Source of the DNA: Symbiodinium kawagutii
Taxonomy: Eukaryota > Sar > Dinophyceae > Suessiales > Symbiodiniaceae
Reading direction: 5' to 3'
Length of the DNA: 64,000 nt
Assembly (NCBI GenBank): GCA_009767595.1
Contig: VSDK01017500.1
Coordinates: forward strand, 79,639-143,638
In this document: piece after piece, positions 48,455 to 58,075 of the stretch
Numbering within the stretch: the first letter of the stretch is position 1
Layout of the letters: every line of letters starts with the position of its first letter
Position numbers and translations under genes: made by a program
Notes under the pieces: generated by a model
Told to the model about the DNA's origin: nothing
Databases searched by the model: none
What the model saw: the letters and a program-made list of their open reading frames with translations, nothing else

Positions 48455-49438
48455 ATCAACCGAATCATAACCAGGGTCTAGCAGACTGTACTCACGGTTT
48501 TCGAGCCGTTGGTTGCTTCCATGATTGCCACAACATATGGGGTGATCAGATGATTTCGAATATCCAAAGAAATGGCTGGCAGTTTCAGATATTGTTTCTG
48601 AACAATTCAACAGGGCTGATCTGATGCTACCATCAAGCATCAGCCATCATTCATCAGAAACTGTAGCCATGAATCCTAGCATCATCGAATCGAGTACGCA
48701 ACTTTGCATAACTATTCATTCATTGTCACACGATTGATTACCATTGATTTCACTCTTGACCATTCATGAAGCATTCATTTCTCAGAAATGTTCGTTATTC
48801 ACCATTTACTAACAATGATTTTGTTGCGGAATCGCCTTTGATCAGCCATCAACTGTCCATTCTCAGTGATGGTTATTGACAAAGCAGTCCTGCACCTCAA
48901 CCATCGAATAGCCACTGTCAACCATTAATTGCCAGACAATAATTAACTATCATAAACCATCAATTACAAGTCATTAAGACGACCATCAGCCATTCTATCA
49001 AGCATTCCGGCATTCATCGACCTTCTCTGTCAACATCTGCCATTTACCATCATCGACCATTTATCAGGGCGCCGTTTGCCATCAATTAACCATCATTAAC
49101 CATCATTCAAGCAACAATCAACTACCAATTGATCATCATTAAACGTCAGTTGTCCATCAATTCACCGTCAATTAACATCAATTTATCGTTATCCTCAACC
49201 ACTATCATCAACCTTCAATCCCTATTCTTAACCATCAATATCCATCATCAACCATCAATCACCATCATTAGCCATAGAATATCTCATGGTTTCCCTATTA
49301 AAAACCATCATTAAGCATCAAGCACCATCATTAACCATCAACCACCATCATTAACCATCAACCACCATCATTAACCATCATTCACCATAGAAAATCCCAT
49401 GGATTCCCTATTAAATCCTATGGTTTCCCTATGAAATC
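48455..49438 (-). repeat. CCATCATTAACCATCAACCAC tract
   Basis: Diffuse from 48640 and very dense at 49080-49390 (ATCATTAACCATCAACCACC exact three times at 49324-49380), ending in CCCTATTAAATCCTATGGTTTCCC words. Confidence 0.75.
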
Positions 49439-49439
49439 C

Positions 49440-49508
49440 ATGGTGACTTCGCGCGCCTTCCGTGCGCCACCTGGTCGACCACGGTCCAAGCTGGTTCGAA
49501 TCGCTCAG
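49440..49508 (+). CDS. Candidate exon with ATG (MVTSRAFRAPPGRPRSKL)
   Basis: From ATG 49440 the frame reads MVTSRAFRAPPGRPRSKLVR, then IAQ, up to the donor GTCTAAGCC. It is basic and proline-rich, like a transit or disordered segment. The minus strand is open too (49371-49586). Confidence 0.35.
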
Positions 49509-49622
49509 GTCTAAGCCACGAGACTCGAAAACCACGGAGGTTGCGTGGCATCCGTGCAAGGTAGGACGGCGGTCAGCAGAAGCCAAGCACCTTGGTGGAT
49601 GATTTCATGGTGGTGAGAATCC

Positions 49623-49742
49623 ACATGGGTGCTTCTCAAAAAAGGGGTACCCCTTTTTTTAATCCATTCTTAAGCGTCTTAACCATTTTTATAACAATAA
49701 ATGAACCATTTTTTAGGGTTCCCTATTTGGAGAAACCACCAC
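49623..49742 (+). mobile_element. Family A element
   Basis: ATGGGTGCTTCTCAAAAAAGG and TTCCCTATTTGGAGAAACCACC, flanked by CACAT on both sides. Confidence 0.75.
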
Positions 49743-49938
49743 ATTCCTTATAGCCAAGATTCCATGGTCGATTTCATGGTATGGTTGACCATTTGTAAAT
49801 CATCGAGAATCATGCTTGATCACGTTCAATGATTGATTAGAGATAGCTGATGAGGGTTACTGCTGGTGCACAACTGGTTGATCATGCGGTTCACAGTTGA
49901 TGATAGCACTCCTCAACCTGTGAACATTGTTGAATGGT

Positions 49939-50057
49939 ACTTGGATGTGCAGCTGGGGTTATAACCATTGTTGTAAGCCCTATAAGGTAGCTGAACTATC
50001 CCCTAGAAACCATGGTTTGTGACCACTTACGAGCCGTGGGGGTGCACATCCAAGTAG
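49939..50057 (-). mobile_element. Family D element, copy 2
   Basis: CTTGGATGTGCAGCTGGGG and GGGGGTGCACATCCAAG. AAGGTAGCTGAACTATCCC is the reverse complement of the same segment at 14080. The tip GTGCACATCC is perfect. Confidence 0.75.
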
Positions 50058-50104
50058 TGATTCACCACCACCCTGGCTTTTGCTGACCCTGGCAACGTTT
50101 CTGT

Positions 50105-50180
50105 TTCACCAGACCAGGTGCCCAGTGATCTCATGCGACGCGACCGCGGAACTGGGATCTCCCAGTTCCGCTGCTGTAGG
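50105..50180 (+). CDS. Candidate exon (PSDLMRRDRGTGISQFRC)
   Basis: A possible acceptor TTTCACCAG and donor GTCCCTCACG. The frame reads VPSDLMRRDRGTGISQFRCC. A second frame (VISCDATAELGSPSSAAVG) is also natural. It contains the dyad at 50148-50169. Confidence 0.33.
50148..50169. other. 10-bp-arm dyad GGAACTGGGA-TC-TCCCAGTTCC
   Basis: A perfect 10-base inverted repeat with a two-base centre inside a coding-like island. It could extrude as a cruciform or form a hairpin in RNA. Confidence 0.8.
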
Positions 50181-50349
50181 TCCCTCACGTGGTTGGTGGT
50201 ACCTGGGGATGATGGCTTGGGGTTATCCACAATTGGTGCTTCATGGTCATTTTCGTGGGGAAATTCACAAACCATAGGGGGGACATGGCTATGGACAAAC
50301 CGTTGTGGATTATAGCCAACCAGTTATTGGTTGCCGCTTTTTTCGGAGA

Positions 50350-50524
50350 TCACTGGGCACAGGCTGACCGAAACGCCGAACTTCGGCATCGGCAGCAGCG
50401 CCAGCCNNNNNNNNNNNNNNNNNNNNNNNNNNNNNNNNNNNNNNNNNNNNNNNNNNNNNNNCCCCGACCTCCGCCACGGGCCCCACCCCCAGCCGCTCCA
50501 AAGCGCGAGCGATTCACAGCCTGA
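50350..50524 (+). CDS. Candidate exon interrupted by a 55-N gap
   Basis: Before the gap the frame reads GDHWAQADRNAELRHRQQRQ. After the gap a frame reads PRPPPRAPPPAAPKRERFTA and stops. Because the gap size is nominal, frame continuity is unknown. Gln/Arg-rich then Pro/Ala-rich. Confidence 0.35.
50407..50461. other. Assembly gap (55 N)
   Basis: Falls inside a GC-rich coding-like island. Confidence 0.95.
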
Positions 50525-50529
50525 GTGCG

Positions 50530-51255
50530 GGGCTTTTGAAGGGTCGTGCACTAAAGGCATGGCTCAGCCGCCGTTCGCAAGCAGCCAATGGGTGGGTTTG
50601 CTGCAAAAGATCTTCACGGTTAGGCCATCCAGCTTATCAACCAGCTTATCACCCAGCATATGAGCTGCAACTTTTTGACCAGCTCATCCAGCAGCTTATC
50701 AACAGCTTATTGACCACTAACAAGCCTTGTAGTTGCTTATTGACCATTGTCAAGTTAGAAGCAAGTGACCGTTATTAACCCCTACTGAACACTGTCACTT
50801 TGTAACTTAGGATTAACCGTCGGTCTACCACATTCACGAGAATAGTAGTCACCATTGTTATGATGAAAGCATGGACCATGCATTGTGTTTTAAATACTCT
50901 ATATCATGAACCATTGTGCAAACCATTCTGATAACTATCATCAGATGTGACATCCGTTAAGCATCAGCAACCGTTTGTATATAATTGTCATTGACCACTA
51001 TCACTGCAGTTCGTGGCTGGCGATTGTCGATGCACCAAAATCATTAACCACTATTGGCCACCACCAACCAATCTGAACAGTTTGAACCAATATTGACCAT
51101 CATTCACGTCATGAGCATTCACCACTGTCCATTCGTGCTTCCCTACCTCTTTTGGGAAGTGGTCTGATCACTTACGGCTTTGGGGTAATGTTGATCCATG
51201 ATGCAGAAACTTGAGGTGTTGCCTAGGTCATGATATTATAGGGTAGCCGCTCCTA
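50530..51255. repeat. CAGCTTATCAACC then CCACTATCACC tract
   Basis: CCAGCTTATCAACCAGCTTATC iterates at 50628-50712 with a period near 11. CCATTATTGACC-type words follow to 51130. Confidence 0.6.
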
Positions 51256-51260
51256 TCCAG

Positions 51261-51490
51261 GCCACGCCTAGTTTCTGGTTTTGCTGCCGCACCAGCTGCA
51301 CCTGCATGAGTAGTGCTTAGGTGACCAGACAACCAGCCCTTCCTCTCAGCAAAAACCAGAGCACAGGGCGCCGTGTTGTGTAAGGGTTGATCCGAAATGC
51401 AGTTGGAGCCCCTGCAAATTTGAGTCAATGGCCACCAGGGCCACGCATTTTGCGACCATCGATTTGATGATGATTCACGATCAATTACCA
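51261..51490 (+). CDS. Candidate cysteine-rich exon island
   Basis: AG at 51259-51260 and GTGACC at 51321 bound 60 bases (SFWFCCRTSCTCMSSA then TAG at the edge). At 51333-51490 a plus frame reads SQQKPEHRAPCCVRVDPKCS, then WSPCKFESMATRATHFATID. The minus strand is open across the whole island (51228-51494). Several cysteines but no recognised spacing. Confidence 0.3.
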
Positions 51491-51499
51491 ACAATGAAC

Positions 51500-51735
51500 T
51501 GCTGATAAACAGTTATATAGCAACCATGATGGAACGTGATTAAGCACTGTAAACAAGAATCAAGCAACATCAACCAACATCAAACATGATGGAACCTCCA
51601 GAATCTACCAACATCAAGCATACCTCATTGTCAACAACAGTAACCACCGTAACTGCTCGGGGCCCACCAATCTGCTGGGGGAAGAAGCAGGAAAAGTGTA
51701 GGAACGGCTGATGATAGTCCCCTGAAGAACCACTC
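51500..51735. other. ATCAAGCAACATCAACC spacer
   Basis: CATCAACCAACATCAAACATG words, then a GC patch without a clear frame. Confidence 0.4.
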
Positions 51736-51739
51736 GTAA

Positions 51740-51848
51740 CATGTGGCCACGGGTCAATATTAACCAACCAAAAATGGGGAATAATAACCAATCGATAATA
51801 GGGAAAACAATGGTTAATGATGTGGGAACCAGGGGTACTGGGTTACTG
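51740..51848 (+). mobile_element. Family B element
   Basis: TGTGGCCACGGGTCAATATTA on the left. The right end is worn (GGGGTACTGGGTTACTGG), with the conserved GGGAAAACAATGGTTAATGA. Confidence 0.7.
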
Positions 51849-51849
51849 G

Positions 51850-52175
51850 AAACTCTGTGAAACTATGAGCATCTATGAACTGTAGATCACCCTCACTTTC
51901 TGGCAATTATCAGCCATTAACCATTCACCATCATTGAGCATTACCAACTTATGAACTCTGGAATTTCTCCAAGTTTTCGGCAATGATCAGCCATCCTTAA
52001 TTAACCATTATTCACCATCATCAACCACAGTTCATCCAGCACCAAGCCATGGTCAACCCGCACCAGCGTTCACCGTCACTACCCATCAAATACGCATGAC
52101 TAAAGTTGACTAAAGTTAAAGATAAGAAAAACCGCCAGGTCCGTAGGTTTTGGGTTTAATGCCTCTTGGGACTTT
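51850..52175 (-). repeat. CCATTAACCATTCACC tract
   Basis: CATCAGCCATTAACC words repeat twice in related blocks (51905-51960 and 51975-52035), each preceded by TGAACTxTG and TTTCTxxCAA. Confidence 0.55.
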
Positions 52176-52178
52176 ATT

Positions 52179-52296
52179 TGGCTATGAGTCAATATTAATC
52201 CACCAATAACGGGGGAAATGACCAATAAAACTATAGGGAAAACAATGGTTGATGATGGGGGAACCGGGGGGACTAAGGGTTTTGACCCATTGCCAG
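52179..52296 (+). mobile_element. Family B element, GGGACTAAGGG sub-type
   Basis: TGGCTATGAGTCAATATTAATC and GGGTTTTGACCCATTGCCAG. Confidence 0.8.
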
Positions 52297-52353
52297 TTCC
52301 ATCAACGGATGGGTGAAATGAGTTGTCAACCAGCTGCTCACCTCTTATGATTA

Positions 52354-52461
52354 TATGGTGGTTTCTCAAGCCATGGGGGACCCTAAAGTTATGGCAGGTT
52401 TATTACTATAAATGACTGATATTTGATGACTAGGGGGTCCCCTATTTTGAGAAACAACAAT
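52354..52461 (-). mobile_element. Family A element
   Basis: TATGGTGGTTTCTCAAGCCATG and CCCCTATTTTGAGAAACAACA. It starts 57 bases after a family B element. Confidence 0.75.
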
Positions 52462-52464
52462 ATC

Positions 52465-52790
52465 TATAAAAAGTATGTATCAATTCCAAGCTACCACGAT
52501 AACGGTCAGTAACGAAACAATACTGCTGAATGGTGTTTGATCACGACGCTTCATTCTTGTCGATGGCGGCTATTTTCGTGAGTTCATTACTTCATAGCTA
52601 CTAATCACTGACCACTCTTAATGGGGATTGACCATACTGGTTCTATGACGACAGGTTTGAATAGCTTGATGACAGTTTATCATGGGTAACACCAGCATCA
52701 ATAGTGGTTAGCCATCAGTCAACCATAATGATTGACCATCAATGAACCATTATCAGTTTGCACACCCTGTGCATGTGATTTTCATCATCT
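52465..52790. other. No gene seen
   Basis: Unique spacer with scattered CCATCAATGAACC words. Confidence 0.4.
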
Positions 52791-52791
52791 A

Positions 52792-52900
52792 TTCGGGTGT
52801 TTCTCAAAATAGGGACCCCCAAATCATTTAATATCACCGTTTATAGTAATAAACCAAGCAGTTGTGGGGTTCGCATATGGCTTCAGAACCCCCCATATGG
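52792..52900 (+). mobile_element. Family A element
   Basis: CGGGTGTTTCTCAAAATAGG and CATATGGCTTCAGAACCCCCC. Forward internal text. Confidence 0.7.
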
Positions 52901-53053
52901 GTCTCATTGTTGGTCATTCTCCCCTAAAGTTCCTGTAAAATCACTATAAATCCACATATTTCCTTACAATCCCATATAATTGGTGCATCCCCTGTTACTG
53001 TTGGTTCTTATCCCCTATAGTTAACCAGCAAAGATTCAACCTGCCACCCGGGT

Positions 53054-53128
53054 GAGCACCATTGATAGTTTCGCCGGCTCAGCTTTTGCTGCGAGCCTCC
53101 GTAGGAGGCCTGGAGCGACAGCCCAGCT
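53054..53128 (+). CDS. Candidate internal exon (VSPAQLLLRASVGGLERQ)
   Basis: After TGA the frame reads APLIVSPAQLLLRASVGGLE, then RQPS, up to the donor GTGGTGG. An alternative plus frame (STIDSFAGSAFAASLRRR) is open to 53267. Leucine-rich helix. The acceptor could be GGCTCAG (about 53083). Confidence 0.4.
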
Positions 53129-53129
53129 G

Positions 53130-54040
53130 TGGTGGTATTCATGGAAACCCCCAGCACCCAAAAATGAATGCTGTCAGCAAGCACCAACAGTAAAACCAAC
53201 TGCTTCACTCACTTTTTGTCGTCATTTTGTTCCTAAAAATGCATACTGCCAAGTGTATATCGAATAGTACATCCAACAGTACCAACAGCAAACAACCAAG
53301 AGTATGAGCACCTGGATTGTCGAAAAGTGCTGCATCAGCTATTTCACCAGCTATTTCACCATCCGACCATCGATCAACCAGCAGTTGACCATTGAATGGC
53401 CATCAATTAACCATCTATTTGCCCGCGATTATTAGCTGTTGTAAACCATCTATTGAGCACACCAATCAGCCATCTTTGAATCACCTGCCATCGGTAGCCA
53501 GCTGGTCCCTGCATTCGCTTCCCCCTGTCATTCTCCACTGCATCAGCCATGGCGGATGGAACCAACAGTGAGGGGAGCACAGGGGCACCCGGAGGGGATG
53601 TATTGGTTGAACCATTGATCATTGTTGATTTGTATAGATGAATGATGATGTAATGCATGGATATTGTAAATATGCCAAGATATAGATGTGTAGGTATATC
53701 ATGATGGGTTTCAGATGTGAATCGACCGCATCTGCCTCGTCTATGTACATGTTCCCATGTACACATTTGGTCGGTGGTTTTCAACATTTTTTGTTTCCGC
53801 CAATTTTTGAGATCTTTGGTTGATTAGCTACAGTCACATTATTGCGGTGGCTCATGGCCACCAACAAGACATGTTCCCTCCAGCCTTAACGTTCGCCCCA
53901 CCACATAAAGCGCCACTGCAATGGAGCATGTTGTACAAGGCTCGGGCGGACATGTTTACGAATCGGTGAAATGATACATGCACAGGGTCCGTGCCAGGCG
54001 GCTGGGACCCTGGGTTCTACCATCATCACTGAAATATTTC
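53130..54040. other. Spacer; segment 53891-53940 shared with 22638-22687
   Basis: CCATCAATTAACC words at 53340-53420. A 126-codon minus frame (53407-53787) crosses repeats and is doubtful. In the shared segment the plus frame reads APPHKAPLQWSMLYKARADM here and AQRQNATPQWRTLCKVKMA at 22650. Confidence 0.4.
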
Positions 54041-54041
54041 A

Positions 54042-54207
54042 CCAGTTGGTGGTTTCTCAAGTCATAGGGGTACCCCCAAGGATGGTAGGTTCCCTATTTT
54101 GAGTGATAAACCATCCATTTTTATAGTGATAAACCATCCTAGGTAAACCATTTATAGTGATAAACCATCCATTTTTGGGTTCCCTATTTTGAGAAACCCC
54201 CAGTTGG
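54042..54207 (+). mobile_element. Family A element with internal triplication, CCAGTTGG direct repeat
   Basis: CCAGTTGG lies at 54042-54049 and 54200-54207. TATAGTGATAAACCATCC appears three times inside and TTCCCTATTTTGAG twice, so the centre was amplified after insertion. Confidence 0.85.
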
Positions 54208-54216
54208 TTATGAACT

Positions 54217-54328
54217 AAATGGGTGTTTCTCAAACCATATGGGGGGCCCCCAAGGATGGGAGGTTTATTCCTACGCTACAAAGGGTTTATAAATGATGGT
54301 TCAAGGGTACCTCTAGTTTGAGAAACGA
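54217..54328 (-). mobile_element. Family A element
   Basis: TGGGTGTTTCTCAAACCATATG and GGGTACCTCTAGTTTGAGAAAC. It lies only 10 bases from the previous copy in the opposite orientation. Confidence 0.7.
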
Positions 54329-54339
54329 TAGTTGATCGG

Positions 54340-55185
54340 GACCTACTACAATCATTTGGTGGTTATTAACCACCATTACGGCCTTGTAGTGGTACTGACC
54401 ATAAATTATATAGCCATTATTTGATGGTTATTACCTACTAGCATCAGCAGGTGGTTACAACCATTGTAGATTATCATTACTCACTATTGATGGCGATAAA
54501 GTCATTGTTACATATTAGGCGCCATTACTACATAGTGCTTTGTTGACAATTATTTACAGTTAACTAAATTATCCTACCACTACAAATGGTTACTTTGATT
54601 ATTAACCACCAATACTCATTAATCTTATTGATCACTAACCATTATCATTACATAAGCACTATTATTGGATATTTACCATTAACGGCTATAAAGTCACCAT
54701 ATTCCTCACCATCAATGCCCATAGAATCACCACAGAATCACCATGTTCGCCCCCATTGATTTTTCATTTGGTTATCAACCACAATTTTTCACTATTGTTG
54801 ATTCTTAGATGCTTCTAAAATCACCATATCACTCACCATCAATGGCTCTAAAATCAAAATAATCATCTCCATATTAAATACTAACCACCAATACTCACTC
54901 TGAATAGCTATAATCACCATATTAACCACCTTTTTACAAAGTCATCAATCCTTCGCAATTACGATGAGCGGCTATAAAATCACCATAGAATCACCAGATT
55001 AACCACCCTTGATGGCTATAAAATCATCATGAAATTGCCATATCAACCATGATTAATGGCAATCCCTATATCATTCCCCAATATTCCCTATGATCAACCA
55101 CCATAAAATCACCAGATCAAGCACCCTTAATGGCTACCATCACCGCCTTGCAAACCACAACTGCTGCCTGGTCGCTCCTGGCTGG
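54340..55185 (-). repeat. TATAAAATCACCATA tract, acceptor side
   Basis: ACCATTATTTGATGGTTATTACC words first. Then from 54690 to 55130 GGCTATAAAATCACCATAxxAACCACC recurs about ten times with variable spacing, all in the CCA polarity, up to the exon at 55193. Confidence 0.75.
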
Positions 55186-55192
55186 CTCCCAG

Positions 55193-55310
55193 GTGATCCG
55201 CCCACCCTGCTGAAGGCCATGTCCATGGCCGTGTCCACCGTGCCTGACGAGGCGCTGGTCGTTGTTTCTTCGTGTGGGTCGGACTGGAAACCAACGACTG
55301 CCCCACTAAG
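55193..55310 (+). CDS. Candidate internal exon (KAMSMAVSTVPDEALVVV)
   Basis: The acceptor GGCTGGCTCCCAG and donor GTAACGAATG bound 118 bases. Only one frame is open: DPPTLLKAMSMAVSTVPDEA, then LVVVSSCGSDWKPTTAPL. It reads as a helix, a hydrophobic strand and a loop. It is the first of a run of exons to 58592. The phase (two bases over) does not fit directly to the next exon at 55942, so an exon may lie between or the two may not be joined. Confidence 0.52.
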
Positions 55311-55935
55311 GTAACGAATGGTTAAGCATGGGTGATCATGACCATGGGTATCAATAGTTGATGATAATTACCATGAGTTAGTAATAATTGAACTGGATGT
55401 CAACCACTAGTGATCGATCTCAATGATTAATAATGATATTAATGATAATGATTGGTATGATAGTGAGTTAATAATTCTAATTATAATGATTGTAAGGTTG
55501 ATCATTGATGATTGATCAATGGGGATTATTCCTCATATGATATGGGGAATGATATGGGGATTATTATGATTGAATCCTATTATGACTTGCTATTATGACT
55601 TAACTTAGTTATTGTAATGATTGATTATAATGACTTGCACTAATGGTTAACATAAGGTAGCGAATGATGATGGTTATAAAATTGGTTATTATGATGATAA
55701 TAATGATTGATTATAATGTAACTCACTTGTAACTAATGGTTAACCATGGGTGATAAGGATTGATTATAACTATAGCCTTAGTGATAATAATAACCAATGA
55801 CCAATTGTTAACCATGGGTAACTAATGGTTTCCAACCAGGTTATGATAATTCGATAAGGTTATTATGATTGATTAGTGCATTATAAGCTGCATTATAAGC
55901 AATCATTGTAATGGTTGACCATGGGTTTTTGGCCT
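55311..55935 (+). repeat. TTGATTATAATGATTGG tract, donor side
   Basis: ATTATAATGATTGATTATAATG and GGTTAACCATGGGTGATAA words recur through the whole 600-base intron, in the donor polarity almost to the acceptor. Confidence 0.75.
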
Positions 55936-55941
55936 TTGCAG

Positions 55942-55992
55942 ATGAGCGCCGTTGACAGCTATGGCAAGGATCAGAAATCGTATCCAAGCCAC
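55942..55992 (+). CDS. Candidate 17-codon exon (MSAVDSYGKDQKSYPSH)
   Basis: A strong acceptor GGCCTTTGCAG and consensus donor GTATGT bound exactly 51 bases. Only phase 0 is open: MSAVDSYGKDQKSYPSH. It may be a first exon starting with ATG right after AG, consistent with spliced-leader addition, or an internal microexon. Confidence 0.5.
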
Positions 55993-56057
55993 GTATGTAC
56001 ACCCTAGGCCGCTAACTGGGGATGAAAGGACCGAATGGGTAGCCAACGCAACAACAG

Positions 56058-56400
56058 ATGACAACACACCAACCTGCTCAATTACAACGCATGGACACAC
56101 CATGGTGCATTGAGATTGCGCACAAACTTGCCTGGCACAGGATGGAAATATTCCCACAACTTTTGGGATGCTTCACTGGCATTGGCTGCCAATGTTCGAA
56201 GTGGAAGCCCTTTTGTAGCTATGGAATAGCCATATGGGTACAGCCCCTTATTCGAAACAACTTCTATAGGTGGATTGGTTCGGCTCATCCACCAAGTCAT
56301 GAAGCGGATCCATGCAGCACTTTGGATTTTGAGATCCAGGGAACTAACATCCGCTTCAACACATTCTTCTCGAAGTTTCCATACCCCGTTACCCCGTTGA
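56058..56400 (+). CDS. Candidate exon (NTFFSKFPYPVTPLT)
   Basis: The plus frame has 121 codons to TGA. It includes MDTPWCIEIAHKLAWHRMEI, FPQLLGCFTGIGCQCSKWKP, FCSYGIAIWVQPLIRNNFYR and STLDFEIQGTNIRFNTFFSK. The first 25 bases are CCAACCTGC repeat-like. The minus strand is open over 72 codons. GGGTGATAATGATGG words begin at about 56405. No family is assigned. Confidence 0.4.
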
Positions 56401-56639
56401 CCATGGGTGATAATGATGGTTGATTATAATGATGATTGCTTATAATGTTTGGGTGATATAGTGATTGATTAAAATGATGTTCCCATCCAGTTCAATTGTC
56501 TATTCTCTATGGAATGCCCAGGTTGAAGTGGGATCCATAGGGGAGTTCTGTTCTAGTTGCTTCTATCTTTTTTCCAGTAGCCAAAGACAAGATTTTGCTT
56601 TGAAGGTTTGGTCTGGATGTGCTGGCATTTTTCGGTGAT

Positions 56640-56868
56640 TTACCAGTCCAAGATTTCCAGTTTCAACATTCACAACCGGTTGGACCTGGCTCAAAATCTT
56701 GGTGAAAATCATTGATTTCGATTCTCTAAAGACTTGGGAGAACGGCGGAGAATGGGGAAATTTCAACCCAGGAAGTGTATCCACAACCCATCCCTGGGTA
56801 TATATGGGGGCAGGGTGCCATGACTTTGTGGGGATAGCCACCTGGTACCCAAATGGTGGTGCCGCCAA
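56640..56868 (+). CDS. Candidate Gly/Trp/Asn-rich exon (WENGGEWGNFNPGSVS)
   Basis: The plus frame, open after TGA, reads PRFPVSTFTTGWTWLKILVK, IIDFDSLKTWENGGEWGNFN, PGSVSTTHPWVYMGAGCHDF and VGIATWYPNGGAAKPT, then TAG at 56866. It has no early ATG. The density of W, G, N and Y recalls extracellular or carbohydrate-binding beta domains, but I cannot name one. The opposite strand has a 113-codon frame (56563-56904) that is less distinctive. Confidence 0.45.
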
Positions 56869-56942
56869 GCCTACATAGAAGCATCCCTGGACAAGATCAT
56901 TCATAACCCGGAAAACAACACAGCTGTGGGTGTACTGCGGTC

Positions 56943-57306
56943 ATGGTCTTTCGTGGTATTTCTTGGTTTTATCGCGCGCTATCAAGCATCATTGACCAGA
57001 ATTCTGTTACTGTTCACCATTCTGAACGAATCATTTTGAAGCATCAGTTCGAACCTTTCAGCAGCCAACAAGAATTTTCACAGAAACCTCCTTTTGGCAA
57101 GTTCAGCTGGCAATTTTTCCCGCCATTTCTTGGAGGAAAACCATCCAGACTTCAGCATGTTGCCATTGCGGGCGCCACAGGTGCCTGTGTCGGAAGGTTT
57201 GAGCCTGGATGATCCTCGGATGAAGGTGGCGATGCAGGTGCAAAACGGCTCGGGCGTCGCGGTTCGGGGCATAGCCATGGGCATAGCCAGGAAGGGTTGC
57301 CTTTAA
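56943..57306 (+). CDS. Candidate exon island in two overlapping frames (MKVAMQVQNGSGVAVRGI)
   Basis: At 56943-57180 the frame reads ISWFYRALSSIIDQNSVTVH, then HSERIILKHQFEPFSSQQEF. From the acceptor GCGCCACAG at 57180 another frame reads VPVSEGLSLDDPRMKVAMQV, then QNGSGVAVRGIAMGIARKGC, with TAA at 57304. The second part is the more convincing. Either an exon ends and another starts here, or the island carries a frameshift. Confidence 0.42.
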
Positions 57307-57309
57307 AGT

Positions 57310-57590
57310 CACCCTTCACCCGTAAAATGGTCATTCTTCGTGAAAAACCACTAAATAACGACCATATTGATCAGTTGGTGAAGTACTAGTTTGATGGTAA
57401 AAATGGTGTTGACCCAGTTGGTGAAGTGCTAGCTTTATTGGGCTCTACTTCGCCCATCCTTGGAACCGGTTGCGTTCGCGTAAATGATGAAGCGACGTTC
57501 GGAGACTTTGCATTTTGAGCTCACAGGTTGATCGATCGCATCGCACCCAGCATCATGCTTTGGCTACTTACCATTGCTGGGTAGATGAAA
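57310..57590. other. No gene seen
   Basis: CAGTTGGTGAAGTxCTAGxTT is duplicated (57371 and 57414), and the rest is unique spacer. Confidence 0.4.
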
Positions 57591-57692
57591 CCGCTACTTC
57601 CTTAGTTTTTGTTCGGCCTTTTGGGATATGATGGATTTATCATATAACCACGAAAGACGTTAGACTTTTAGCAGGGGATCTAGTTCAGCCAC
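57590..57692 (+). mobile_element. Family C element, diverged
   Basis: TTAGTTTTTGTTCGGCC, GGGATATGATGGATTTATCATATAACCAC and GCAGGGGATCTAGTTCAGCCACCAAG follow the same order as 47892. Confidence 0.6.
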
Positions 57693-57725
57693 CAAGATGA
57701 TCCTTTTTAGCCATTGTAACTGGTC

Positions 57726-57989
57726 ATGATGAACCCTTGTTGCCAGGGCTGGTTATTCCTGCACACCGCGGGTGTATGCAGTCACCAGGCGTCGATCCTT
57801 AGGATTATTCATGGTTCAAAATCATGGCTTGTGACGCACAAGACCCCCGGGGGCGGTTCAACGTTACAGGGTTTCCATTGGGAAATCGTGCTCGAATGTC
57901 CCGTGCGTGTTCATGAACACCCGGCGCCTGGGGTTGAAGTTCATCCGGGGTGTCATCCTGTTCTGATAGAGAGGAGAAATGGCGAGTTG
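57726..57989 (+). CDS. Candidate exon, His/Cys-rich (ECPVRVHEHPAPGVEVHP)
   Basis: The plus frame of 101 codons contains CCQGWLFLHTAGVCSHQASI, LRIIHGSKSWLVTHKTPGGG and FHWEIVLECPVRVHEHPAPG, then VEVHPGCHPVLIERRNGEL. An acceptor GTTACAG at 57869 may start the exon. The donor is GTCAAGCAG at about 57990, where family B-like sequence (TTGGGTCAAGCAGTTAACC) begins. His and Cys are abundant, but no metal-site signature is recognised. Confidence 0.48.
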
Positions 57990-58075
57990 GGTCAAGCAGT
58001 TAACCATCTCTTTTCACGAGGGATAATTTAATCGACAATAGTGAAAACACCGGTTCATAAAGAAATGATATGTAT

